Assembly (NCBI GenBank): GCA_964571295.1
Contig: CAZNAO010000022.1
Span: 1 to 15,101 of the forward strand
Length of the DNA: 15,101 nt
Direction: 5' to 3'
From: UBA922 sp964571295
GTDB lineage: Bacteria; Patescibacteriota; Patescibacteriia; Magasanikbacterales; UBA922
The translations under genes were made by a program, and so were the position numbers. Shown here piece by piece: positions 1 to 8,200 of this stretch (the first letter of the stretch is position 1; every line of letters starts with the position of its first letter). Under the pieces are notes generated by a model. That model did not search any database. It was not told where the DNA came from and saw only the letters and a program-made list of their open reading frames with translations.

Positions 1-28
1 TTGCTTTTTTCTCAAAAATAGGTATACT
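1..28 (+). promoter_or_regulatory. Putative promoter of lepB-hisS
   Basis: A TATACT -10 box lies at 23-28, with TTGCTT (3 of 6 to TTGACA) at 1-6 and a 16-base spacer. Transcription would start near 35, about 30 bases before the lepB ATG. The -10 match is good and the -35 match is weak. The box sits at the window edge, so upstream elements are not visible. Confidence 0.45.
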
Positions 29-64
29 ACCCCTACTATTCAACACTAGTATTTTGTAGTCCAT

Positions 65-700
65 ATGGTTGAAATCAATCAGAATTTTCAGTCCCCTGAA
101 AATTTTAATGATGACGTGCATGAGAAGGGGTTATTGAGTAAAGTCGCCTTATTTTTTCTTGAAATCATCAAGATTTCGATTTTGGCCGGCATCACGATCG
201 GATTGGTTCGGTATTTTCTTTTTAAGCCTTTTTATGTCAAAGGTCAGTCGATGGAACCCACCTTTCATGAAAAAGATTATCTGATTATTGATGAGATTAC
301 CTACCGCATGCGTATTCCTGAACGCGGAGAAGTGGTTGTCTTCAAATCTCCTATTAACGCCGATTATTACCTCAAACGTATTATCGCTCTCCCGGGTGAG
401 CGGGTAAAAGTCGAGAATAATAAAGTGATTATCTATAACGAGGAGAATCCTCGTGGATGGGTATTGCCTGAAGCATACCTTACTGAAGAAACTCCAGGAT
501 CCCTTTCAGCAACGCTCGGATCTGATGAATATTTTGTATTAGGCGACAATCGGGATGCCAGTTTTGACTCCCGCCGATTCGGTGCCATAAAGAAAGAGAA
601 CATCGTCGGGCGTGTGTGGTTTCGTGGGTGGCCATTTAATCGTATCTCAACATTTGAACACCCTACCTATACTTCTGAATCCACTTCCACTCAATCCTAG
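65..700 (+). CDS. lepB: Signal peptidase I (leader peptidase)
   Basis: This membrane-bound serine protease removes signal peptides from exported preproteins on the outer face of the membrane. The 211-aa protein has a short polar N-terminus, one membrane segment at about residues 27-53, then the family signature QSMEPT with catalytic Ser62. The general base is Lys104, in YYLKRIIALPGE. The later box GDNRDASFDSR starts at Gly160, and the region ending in VWFRGWP closes the fold. Length and motif order are normal for a compact single-TM SPase I. The ATG at 65 has no SD, and the next candidate starts would cut into the membrane segment. It sits upstream of hisS with a gap of about 19 bases, and the three large exported proteins downstream all begin with apparent SPase I substrates. 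Identification is firm from the catalytic dyad and conserved boxes. Confidence 0.96.
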   Translation: MVEINQNFQSPENFNDDVHEKGLLSKVALFFLEIIKISILAGITIGLVRYFLFKPFYVKGQSMEPTFHEKDYLIIDEITYRMRIPERGEVVVFKSPINADYYLKRIIALPGERVKVENNKVIIYNEENPRGWVLPEAYLTEETPGSLSATLGSDEYFVLGDNRDASFDSRRFGAIKKENIVGRVWFRGWPFNRISTFEHPTYTSESTSTQS

Positions 701-719
701 TTTTTAATCATTGCATTGT

Positions 720-2153
720 ATGACTCCTAAAAAAGGTATCAAGAAAAACACTTCTTCACGAACAAAAGCAAAAGTTATTTCCAAATCATCTCGAGGTTCT
801 GTTGCAAAAAAAACTGTCTCTGCTCCCAAAGTAAAAGAAGAAGGAAAGGAAGTGCAAAAGAATACGCCGTATACAACTCTTCGGGGAATGAAAGATGTTT
901 TCGGGAAGGAAGGGCGTATGTTCCAAAACGTGTATCACACTGCAGAATCCATTGCCCGAGCGTACGGATTTTCATATATTGAAACTCCGATTGTCGAACA
1001 AACGTCACTGTTCATCCGTTCAATCGGAAAGGGGACGGATGTTGTGGATAAGGAGATGTATGTGTTTGATGATAAAGATGGTGCCAAGGTTTGTCTTCGT
1101 CCCGAGGGAACCGCACCGATTGCTCGTGTATATATTAATCATGGCATGCAGACATTGCCCCAGCCGGTAAAGTTGTGGTCATGGGGACCGATGTTTCGCC
1201 ATGATCGTCCTCAGGCAGGACGATATCGTATGTTCCACCAGTTTAGCTGCGAAACTCTTGGTGAACACTCACCGGTAGTTGATGCTGAACTCATTTCAGT
1301 AGCCTATAACACGCTTCGTGATCTTGGAATTGATGCCTCGGTCAGGATTAATAGTATCGGAACTCCGGAGGATCGGGAAAACTATCTGGTGGAATTGGTC
1401 GGTTATTTGCGGAGTAAGCGGAGCTATCTGAGTGAAGAGTCAAAAAAACGCTTACTCAAGAATCCACTACGTATTCTTGATTCAAAAGATGAACAGGATC
1501 GAGCAATCGTTGAAGAGGCTCCGCAAATCGTGGACTGGCTTTCTGAGGCTTCTAAAAAGTTTTTTATGTCAGTGCTTGAGTATCTTGACGAGGTTGAAAT
1601 TCCATATGTACTTACTCCAACCCTGGTCCGCGGACTCGACTACTACACTGATACGGTATTTGAGTTCGTAGAAGATGGAGTTCCTGAGACACAACAGGGA
1701 TCACTAGGTGGAGGTGGGCGCTACAATGGATTGATTGCTCAGCTTGGTGGGCAACCTACTCCTGCTGCTGGATTCTCTCTTGGTGTTGAACGCATATTGC
1801 TTTCACTCAAACGAAAAGAAGAGGAAGCTCGAAAGAATGGTACTTATGTGGATACGAGTGAGCGTCAGCAGGTTTTCTTTGCTCAGCTTGGGGAACAAGC
1901 TCGGAAACGCGCGCTTTTGCTTATTGAGAAGCTTCGTCGTGCAGGTATTCAGGTGTCACACAATCTTGCAAAATCTTCAATTAAAGCTCAGCTTGAACTT
2001 GCGAATAAAGTTGGTGCAACCCACACGCTTATCTTGGGACAGAAAGAGGTCCAGGATGGTACTATTATTACCCGAAATATGGAATCGGGTATTCAAGAAA
2101 TCGTAGACCAGAAAAAGATTGACTCAGTCGTGAAGAGGCTTTTGGGGATATAA
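720..2153 (+). CDS. hisS: Histidyl-tRNA synthetase with basic N-terminal tail
   Basis: This class II synthetase charges tRNA-His with histidine using ATP. From the ATG at 720 it is 477 aa. The catalytic core starts near residue 53 with TLRGMKDV. Motif 2 is FRHDRPQAGRYR with Arg160. The histidine-specific boxes are LVRGLDYYTD (Arg304) and GGGGRYNGL (from about 330), and motif 3 is GFSLGVERIL. A C-terminal anticodon-binding domain follows, from about VFFAQLGEQ to the end. The first ~48 residues form a Lys/Ser-rich tail (about 13 Lys) outside the usual HisRS core. A TTG at 711 is also in frame, but ATG 720 is better. A GTG at 852, preceded by AAGGA, would give a tail-less 433-aa enzyme and cannot be excluded, although compact spacing after lepB (19 bases) favours 720. 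No SD precedes 720. The rpsU promoter begins immediately after the stop. Confidence 0.95.
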   Translation: MTPKKGIKKNTSSRTKAKVISKSSRGSVAKKTVSAPKVKEEGKEVQKNTPYTTLRGMKDVFGKEGRMFQNVYHTAESIARAYGFSYIETPIVEQTSLFIRSIGKGTDVVDKEMYVFDDKDGAKVCLRPEGTAPIARVYINHGMQTLPQPVKLWSWGPMFRHDRPQAGRYRMFHQFSCETLGEHSPVVDAELISVAYNTLRDLGIDASVRINSIGTPEDRENYLVELVGYLRSKRSYLSEESKKRLLKNPLRILDSKDEQDRAIVEEAPQIVDWLSEASKKFFMSVLEYLDEVEIPYVLTPTLVRGLDYYTDTVFEFVEDGVPETQQGSLGGGGRYNGLIAQLGGQPTPAAGFSLGVERILLSLKRKEEEARKNGTYVDTSERQQVFFAQLGEQARKRALLLIEKLRRAGIQVSHNLAKSSIKAQLELANKVGATHTLILGQKEVQDGTIITRNMESGIQEIVDQKKIDSVVKRLLGI

Positions 2154-2154
2154 T

Positions 2155-2183
2155 TTGACTTTTTTAATTTTTTTGTGTACACT
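2155..2183 (+). promoter_or_regulatory. Promoter of rpsU-yqeY
   Basis: TTGACT (2155-2160, 5 of 6 to consensus) is followed by a 17-base T-rich spacer and TACACT (2178-2183). This is a near-consensus sigma-70 type promoter and the best in the window. It starts two bases after the hisS stop. The predicted start near 2190 gives a leader of about 38 bases that is mostly the hairpin covering the ribosome binding site. Confidence 0.65.
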
Positions 2184-2204
2184 CAGCTAAAGGATTTATT
2201 ATTA

Positions 2205-2227
2205 ATCACCTCGGGAGGTGAATACCT
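2205..2227 (+). promoter_or_regulatory. rpsU leader hairpin covering a perfect Shine-Dalgarno
   Basis: GGAGGTGA at 2214-2221 is an eight-base perfect SD, six bases before the GTG start. TCACCT at 2206-2211 pairs exactly with AGGTGA at 2216-2221 across a CGGG loop, so the SD is buried in a hairpin. The upstream arm with flanks (ATCACCTC, 2205-2212) equals the anti-SD segment expected at the 3' end of 16S rRNA. The same AGGT (2216-2219) can instead pair with ACCT (2224-2227) across GAAT, giving a second, mutually exclusive hairpin next to the start codon. The pairing is seen directly; a regulatory role is inferred. Confidence 0.6.
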
Positions 2228-2485
2228 GTGTCAGAATTAAAACGCAAAAAGAATGAATCTTTTGAAGGATTCATGCGCCGCGTCAAACAGCAGTGGCAAC
2301 GCTCAGGGAAATTGCTCGAAGCACGAAAGAAACAATATTTTGTGCCAAAGAAAAGCGATAACGTGAAGCGTACACAAGCGGTTACCTACGCCAAAAAGCA
2401 AGCAAAAACCGAATACTTGCGCAAAACCGGCAAATTACCGCAAGAAGAATTGAATAAATTGAACAAACGAACATCAAAACGCTAA
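2228..2485 (+). CDS. rpsU: 30S ribosomal protein bS21
   Basis: Small basic 30S subunit protein that sits next to the 3' end of 16S rRNA, near the mRNA exit. The 85-aa product has the bS21 core, ESFEGFMRRVKQQWQRSGKL at residues 10-29, then a Lys/Arg-rich helical tail longer than the roughly 70-residue E. coli protein. Translation starts at GTG 2228, set by the eight-base SD six bases upstream; the first in-frame ATG would delete half of the core. It has its own promoter and leads into yqeY eight bases after its stop, and the rpsU-yqeY pairing is seen in many bacteria. The SD lies within a hairpin, which suggests translational control, perhaps by bS21 itself. Confidence 0.93.
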   Translation: MSELKRKKNESFEGFMRRVKQQWQRSGKLLEARKKQYFVPKKSDNVKRTQAVTYAKKQAKTEYLRKTGKLPQEELNKLNKRTSKR

Positions 2486-2493
2486 TTTTTTGT

Positions 2494-2949
2494 ATGTCAG
2501 TTATTCAGACATTACAACAGGATCAACTTCAGGCGCGTAAAGAAAAAAATCACACAGCGCTTGGAACCATCCAGATGCTCTTATCGCAGATTAAGAATGA
2601 GGAAATCAATCTTATGAAGCGAGACGGCTTGACTGATGAGGAAATATTCTCGGTCATGCGCAGGTTTATCAAGCAGCAGAAAGATGCTATTCTCGATTTT
2701 CAAAAAGCGGGTAGAGATGAACTTACCCGTGCCGCTGAGGCTGAAATTACTCTGGTGAGCCGGTATCTACCGCAGCTCATGAGCGAGTCAGAAGTTGAGA
2801 TTATTGTAAAAAAAATAATTGACGAAACACAGGCTACCAGTCAAAAAGATTTCGGACGTGTGATGGGACTGGCGGTCAAACAGGTTGCTGGACGCGCTGA
2901 TGGAGTCCTCGTGCAATCGGTTGTAAAGAAATTGTTGCCATCAGCTTAA
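2494..2949 (+). CDS. yqeY: GatB/YqeY domain protein
   Basis: Stand-alone YqeY-family protein, related to the C-terminal tRNA-contacting part of GatB, the amidotransferase subunit that converts mischarged Glu-tRNA-Gln and Asp-tRNA-Asn. The exact role of free YqeY is not established. The 151-aa length is typical. Visible family features are LLSQIKNEEI (28-37), the stretch FIKQQKDAILDFQKAGRDEL, RYLPQLMSESEVE, and the C-terminal block DFGRVMGLAVKQVAGRADG followed by VKKLL. It starts at ATG 2494, eight bases after rpsU and without an SD, so it is probably co-translated or co-transcribed with rpsU. A 6-7 bp hairpin overlapping its stop is too weak to call a terminator, so readthrough into the next gene is possible. 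Confidence 0.92.
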   Translation: MSVIQTLQQDQLQARKEKNHTALGTIQMLLSQIKNEEINLMKRDGLTDEEIFSVMRRFIKQQKDAILDFQKAGRDELTRAAEAEITLVSRYLPQLMSESEVEIIVKKIIDETQATSQKDFGRVMGLAVKQVAGRADGVLVQSVVKKLLPSA

Positions 2950-2976
2950 TTCACTTGTGAGTTATTCGGTTTTCCC

Positions 2977-5223
2977 ATGCTCCCGAAGACTCGATCACAA
3001 GCTATATACACACAAGCTACTATGCGGATTCGTCGTATGGTTGCTTTTGTGTTTTTGGCTGCTTCTATATTTTTTGGACATGGCATTATAGTACAGGCTC
3101 AGGATGATTTCGGGGTCACTGAAGTGGGGGAGAATATCAATATTCCTGCGAGCCCTAATGCTGATTTGCGTGTACTCATCGTACGGATTATCAATTTCTT
3201 TTTAGGCTTTTTGGGGCTTGTCGCAGTGTGTATCGTATTGTATGCCGGTTTTCTCTGGATGACCTCTCGGGGTAATGAGGAGCAAGTCGCCACTGCAAAA
3301 AAAATGTTGATTAATGGTGTTATCGGACTCATTATTGTGATGTCGGCTTTTGCAATTACCAGTTTTATTCTGCGCGCATTGACTGGAACGCAGAGTAATG
3401 GAGATGTGTCGACTGGAGATGCGCCACCAACAATACATACCTATGCCTTTAGTGGTGCTCTCGGAAGAAGTGTTCGAGATCATTATCCGCTTCGTAATCA
3501 ACATGATGTTGCACGAAATACGAGTATTGTTGTTACGTTTGGATTACCAATTAATTCGCTCAGTATTATCGATAATTCCAATCGTACGTGTTGGAACACT
3601 GAATTCACCGGACCCACGACCACGTGTGTTGATCTGACAAATAATCCGGTGACTGATGCAACTCCAGTCGAGCAGATCGCGAGTCCGTATCTTGGCGATT
3701 GTTTTGATTTTAATCAAGATGGGGTTACGGATATCAAAACTTCAGAATGTGACCAATTGAAGACTGCTGTCGTTACGATTGATGAGGAAGCGCGGTTCGC
3801 ATCAAGCACGGTTGAAACCCTTGGCGTACCTGCTGCGGCACTCGCGACCTATACCGCTTCAGGTACTGCTTTTTCATTTGTATTCAAACCACACCAGTAT
3901 CTCGGTTCCCCGACCGATGATATTGCATATCGAGTGCGTCTTGGTACCAGCATTTTGCGGTCTGACCAGCCAGGTGAAAGTATATTCAGTAATGGAGTTC
4001 CGTATGTATGGAATTTCACCACCGGGAATTTTATTGATGTGGATCCGCCAACTGTTGTTGACGTGTATCCCAAAGTAAACGCTACTACTTCTCGAAATAC
4101 GATAGTGCAAATTACGTTCAGCGAGCCTATTGACCCGACCATCGTTGAATCAGTGGTGACCGAGCAGACGCTCTCAACATTTACTCCTGTAAATCAGGTC
4201 TTTGCTGAGAATAGAGTCTCTCCTCCGGGATCATGGAGGTTGTCAAATGGATACCGAACGCTTGAATTTATCCCTGGAGAAGCGTGTGGAACCAACAGTT
4301 GTGGTGAGCAGATGTTCTGTCTCCCCGTCTCATGTCAGGGTACGGCATGTGTCAATCCATATGAAGTACTTCTTCGAACCGCAGTACCGACCAATAATAG
4401 TGAAGCACCGTTTGAGGCAGTACCTTTTTCCGGAATCTACGATCTCGCGTTTAATGGGCTTGATAATACTGTTGATAACGCCATTTCGAATCGTCTTACT
4501 CGTCCTGACCCGAATATTTCCCCCATCATTCTTAATTCTGAGAAAACACCTGATAACTATGCGTGGGGTTTTTTGGTTGCAAATACGATTGATCGAAGCG
4601 TACCGTATGTACAGGAAATTACTCCCGGTGCAGGGACTGAAGATATTCCGGGAGATGCACCAATACACATCACCTTTAGTAAACGTATGATTTCTAACAG
4701 CATCTCGGGATATGGTTCTACTCTGGGAATTTCTCTTGATGAGTATCCTGCAGGTGTATGTGCTGATGCGGCTATTGATACTCTTGGGGATGGGCCAAAT
4801 AAATGTGCTCCTACAGATAGGCTCGAACCGATCGCCTACTGGCTTAATTCTGAGTTCGGACCTTCTTCGACGGTCACACATATCAGGCATCGTGAATTTG
4901 GGCCCAACAATTTGGATTTATATTATATGCCCGCAATTCCAAGCACGGTCAAGAGTGTTAATCAAAATTGTCTATATCCCGGGCGCGGACCGTCAGCTAA
5001 TATATTGAACACTCCTGAAACCTCATCTACATGTACTGCTGTCTTTGATACTGAAGGGAATTTTGTTGAAGGTGAGGGATGTGCTGAAGTCAGTTCGGAT
5101 AATCCTGATATGGATACTGCATGCGTCTATGATCCGACTGCACTAGATCAGACAGCTCCAAATATTGCTGAATGTATCAGCACTCTTCATTCACGAAGTC
5201 CTTCACCCTACTCAACTCCCTAA
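2977..5223 (+). CDS. Pilin-like membrane module plus SbsA-type Ig-like surface protein
   Basis: Predicted exported, membrane-anchored surface protein of 748 aa; the specific function is unknown. An N-terminal signal sequence ends near IIVQAQD. A two-helix module follows at about residues 50-140: TM1 with VRIINFFLGFLG, a polar GNEEQVATAKK turn, and TM2 with LINGVIGLIIVMSAF. This resembles VirB2/TrbC-type T4SS pilins of CPR bacteria. Beyond residue 150 come three SbsA-like Ig domains (about 150-350, 357-545, 542-650), marked by VTFGLPI, ITFSEPID and ITFSKRM strands and closing W-x-F strands in the first two. A Ca-loop-like DFNQDGVTD starts at Asp244, and a cluster of five Cys sits near residues 430-455. 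ATG 3022 is an alternative start giving a shorter, more typical signal peptide (MRIRRMVAF), as in the paralogue next door. No SD precedes either start. The third Ig domain lacks an obvious closing strand, so the C-terminus may be shortened. Confidence 0.8.
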   Translation: MLPKTRSQAIYTQATMRIRRMVAFVFLAASIFFGHGIIVQAQDDFGVTEVGENINIPASPNADLRVLIVRIINFFLGFLGLVAVCIVLYAGFLWMTSRGNEEQVATAKKMLINGVIGLIIVMSAFAITSFILRALTGTQSNGDVSTGDAPPTIHTYAFSGALGRSVRDHYPLRNQHDVARNTSIVVTFGLPINSLSIIDNSNRTCWNTEFTGPTTTCVDLTNNPVTDATPVEQIASPYLGDCFDFNQDGVTDIKTSECDQLKTAVVTIDEEARFASSTVETLGVPAAALATYTASGTAFSFVFKPHQYLGSPTDDIAYRVRLGTSILRSDQPGESIFSNGVPYVWNFTTGNFIDVDPPTVVDVYPKVNATTSRNTIVQITFSEPIDPTIVESVVTEQTLSTFTPVNQVFAENRVSPPGSWRLSNGYRTLEFIPGEACGTNSCGEQMFCLPVSCQGTACVNPYEVLLRTAVPTNNSEAPFEAVPFSGIYDLAFNGLDNTVDNAISNRLTRPDPNISPIILNSEKTPDNYAWGFLVANTIDRSVPYVQEITPGAGTEDIPGDAPIHITFSKRMISNSISGYGSTLGISLDEYPAGVCADAAIDTLGDGPNKCAPTDRLEPIAYWLNSEFGPSSTVTHIRHREFGPNNLDLYYMPAIPSTVKSVNQNCLYPGRGPSANILNTPETSSTCTAVFDTEGNFVEGEGCAEVSSDNPDMDTACVYDPTALDQTAPNIAECISTLHSRSPSPYSTP

Positions 5224-5226
5224 TGT

Positions 5227-8200
5227 ATGAAACGTTTCCTACTTTATTTCAGTGTATTATTTGTTTGTGCTATTGGTGTATACGGTGGTATTTTTGATTA
5301 CGTACCGACTACAGTGTATGCGCAAGTAGGGGATGACTATGGACTTCAGCCGGTTGCTGAGACGATTTCTATTCCTTCAGAAAATAATACAGACTTACGG
5401 GTGACTATTGTCCGAATCATCAATATTTTTCTCGGTTTTCTTGGTGTAATTGCTGTGTGCATTATCCTCTATGCAGGATATGTCTGGATGACTGCAGGGG
5501 GGAATGAAGAGAAGGTTGCTACCGCAAAGAAATTATTGATCAATGCAGTGATCGGTCTTGCTATTATTTTATCTTCTTTTGCCATCACTTCGTTTATATT
5601 GAATCGACTGCAGGGAGCGATTGATGGTACTGGAGGTAATTCCAATCCTACTGGTCCGGGTACAGGGTGCCAGGATCCGCTTGGGTGTTTTCCCCCGGAT
5701 CAAGCATGTGTTGAAGCAAATTTTGTCGTTAAAAGCATCAGTCCTCACACCCCGACTTCTGAGGATGTGACCGGCATGAATAATACGATTGTTCGTGTTC
5801 TTTTCAGTAGTCCGGTCGCTGCCGAAGCGAATCAGATATTTAGAGTTTTGAGAGAGAGCGAGCTCGGAACGACAGATGTTAGCAATGAGTTTACATTTGC
5901 ATTTGATGAGGATGAAAGTCTGGTCGAAGCGACCCCTATTGAGGGAATTGTTCCTGCTGGAAACTACACTGTTGAAGTTCAGGAAGGATTACGTGATCGA
6001 TCAGGCCGTGAGCTTACGACTGAAACAACATGCGGAACCTTTGCTAAAACTGGACAATTCAGAACCGGAAATCAACCTGTTGTAGACACGACCTTTACCG
6101 GACTTGACCCTGTGTCTATCAATGGATATAGCGGAGATGGTGTTAATGCCGTCATTCTTGGAAGAACCTATTCACTCCGTACAGTTCTTCGGGATGATCA
6201 TGGAAATTCATATGTGACCATTCGTGTGTATAAAGAAGGGGACAGTGCAAACGTTGTTGAATTTTATCTTGACGGTCCTCGGCTCAGTTTGGGTTCTTCT
6301 GCTCCATTTGGAGTAGTGCGCGGATTTACGATACTTGAAAATCGTTTTGAGATCGGACCTACGTACGTCGCGGAAGTTACTGCTCATGATATTGATAACA
6401 ATATTACTACTGATACAGTGCGATTCAGAGTTGTTCCTCCGAGTTGTCTTAATGGTCAGCTTGATTCCGATGAGACTGATATTGATCAAGGTGGACAATG
6501 TGGGGGAGGTGAAGGGAATACGTGCTCTACTCAGAGCGATTGTTCATACTGGCTCAAATGTTTGGATGAGAGTAATAATCTCTGTAATGGAGCATATTCA
6601 TGTATGTGCAAACCAAGTCCGTATATCGCACGTGTGGAATATATGGATGGAGCACCAGGTAATTTTATTACGATTACTGGTCGGAATTTTGGCAATATTC
6701 CGGGTACGGTTGCGTTTAATTATGACGTGAATCAGAATGGCGTTATTGAGCCTGGTGAAAGTATCGGATCCGCACTTGCGCAATGTCGTGAAGGTTCGAA
6801 TTGGAATGATTCGTGGATCATTGCCGAGGTGCCGCAGCAATTGGCAGACTCTTCAGTTTCCCCATCAGTTTCTGTTACTAATCTTGCACTAGGTGGAGGA
6901 GAATCGACTGGTATCTCAACTATTCCCTCGCTTGCGGCAGGGAACATATTGAATATCGGTTTTGAAGAGACTGAAGGCGCGGTTGTCGAAGATCGGAGTC
7001 CTTCCCAATGGAGTGTTACACTCAATCATGATGTTCAACTGAACGGAAGTGGTCGGGCTGGACGGGGTATCGTTTTTCCGAGTGATGCCGACACGACTAC
7101 TGAAATCGCTGATTTTTCAGGGTATCTTCGTGTGCAGTCAACTGCATTTGATCTGGTCAACGGAAGTGCTTTTGTATGGATCAAGAAGAATCGTCCGCTT
7201 GGCTATGTGGATGCTATTTTAACCAGAGTTTTTTCATGGGGGATGTATATTGAACCTAATGGTATGCTTTCGATGGCTCATTGGCCTCAAGGTAATCCAG
7301 AAACCATACGACCTGTCACCATTGATGTTGCGGATAACCAATGGCATTTAGTTGGGGTTACCTTTGAACGAGGGGTTCAGAACGGAACTCATTTCTATGT
7401 GGATGGAAAATTAGTTTTTACCACCACTACTAATTCAGCAGGCGGTGGGAGTCAACCCCTTATTATTGGTGCGGGAAATGATGGAAATACTCAATTTTAC
7501 TCAGGGGCGATGGATGAAGTTACGGTATGGAATCGAGCATTGTCCGCTCTTGAGGTTGAACAGCTGTATCGACTTACTACCGTATCTAAATTTACTGATT
7601 ATACTAATGACCAATTTGGTCCTAATCTCGGACTGTTTACTTACAATACTACTCAGCGACCTAATCTGTGTTCGGTTACCGTCGCTGCTGACCGCGTTAT
7701 CACGCTTGATGATGGAAGTGTGATAACCTCTACCCAAGGTTCGACAGCTGCTCCCCAAGGTACGACACTTGCGCTTGAAGGAACGGGTTTTGGAAATGAT
7801 CGTGGAGGCGCTCTATTTGGCCAGCAGGCAGCTCCCGTTTCATCATGGACCGGGGAACTGGTTTCCGCTGATGTTCCTTTTGGAGTTGAGGATCGGGTTT
7901 CAGTCTATGTTGCTGCCAGTCAGGGTGAGCGTAGTAACCCGGTACCTTTTACGGTAACCGCGTTGGATGATTTATTTCCGCCCACCATCTCGAAAATCGA
8001 ACCTGCCACCACCACCAAAGGGAGTTTCATTACCATTACCGGAGACCGTTTTGGTAATGATGGATCGGTTTATTTTACACCAAACGCAAACACAACCTGC
8101 CCCGGAAGTGGTTGTATTCTCGCGGGAGATCTTCCACTCGCATGTGGAGATGTGTGGAGTAACACTCGTATAATCGCACGGGTTCCGACCGGTGAAGAGT

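Noticed and set aside
2948..2963. Terminator after yqeY
   Set aside because: A hairpin of 6-7 bp with one wobble pair and a tiny loop overlaps the stop, but it is AT-rich and lacks a proper U-run, so it is too weak to call.
3003..3021. Promoter TATATA just upstream of the alternative ATG at 3022
   Set aside because: No acceptable -35 lies at 16-18 bases upstream, and the box falls within the longer reading frame, so it is probably chance.
5205..5235. Frameshift joining the 748-aa and 2629-aa proteins into one gene
   Set aside because: The downstream protein has its own ATG and complete signal peptide, and both repeat the same N-terminal module. This is a tandem duplication, not a broken single gene.
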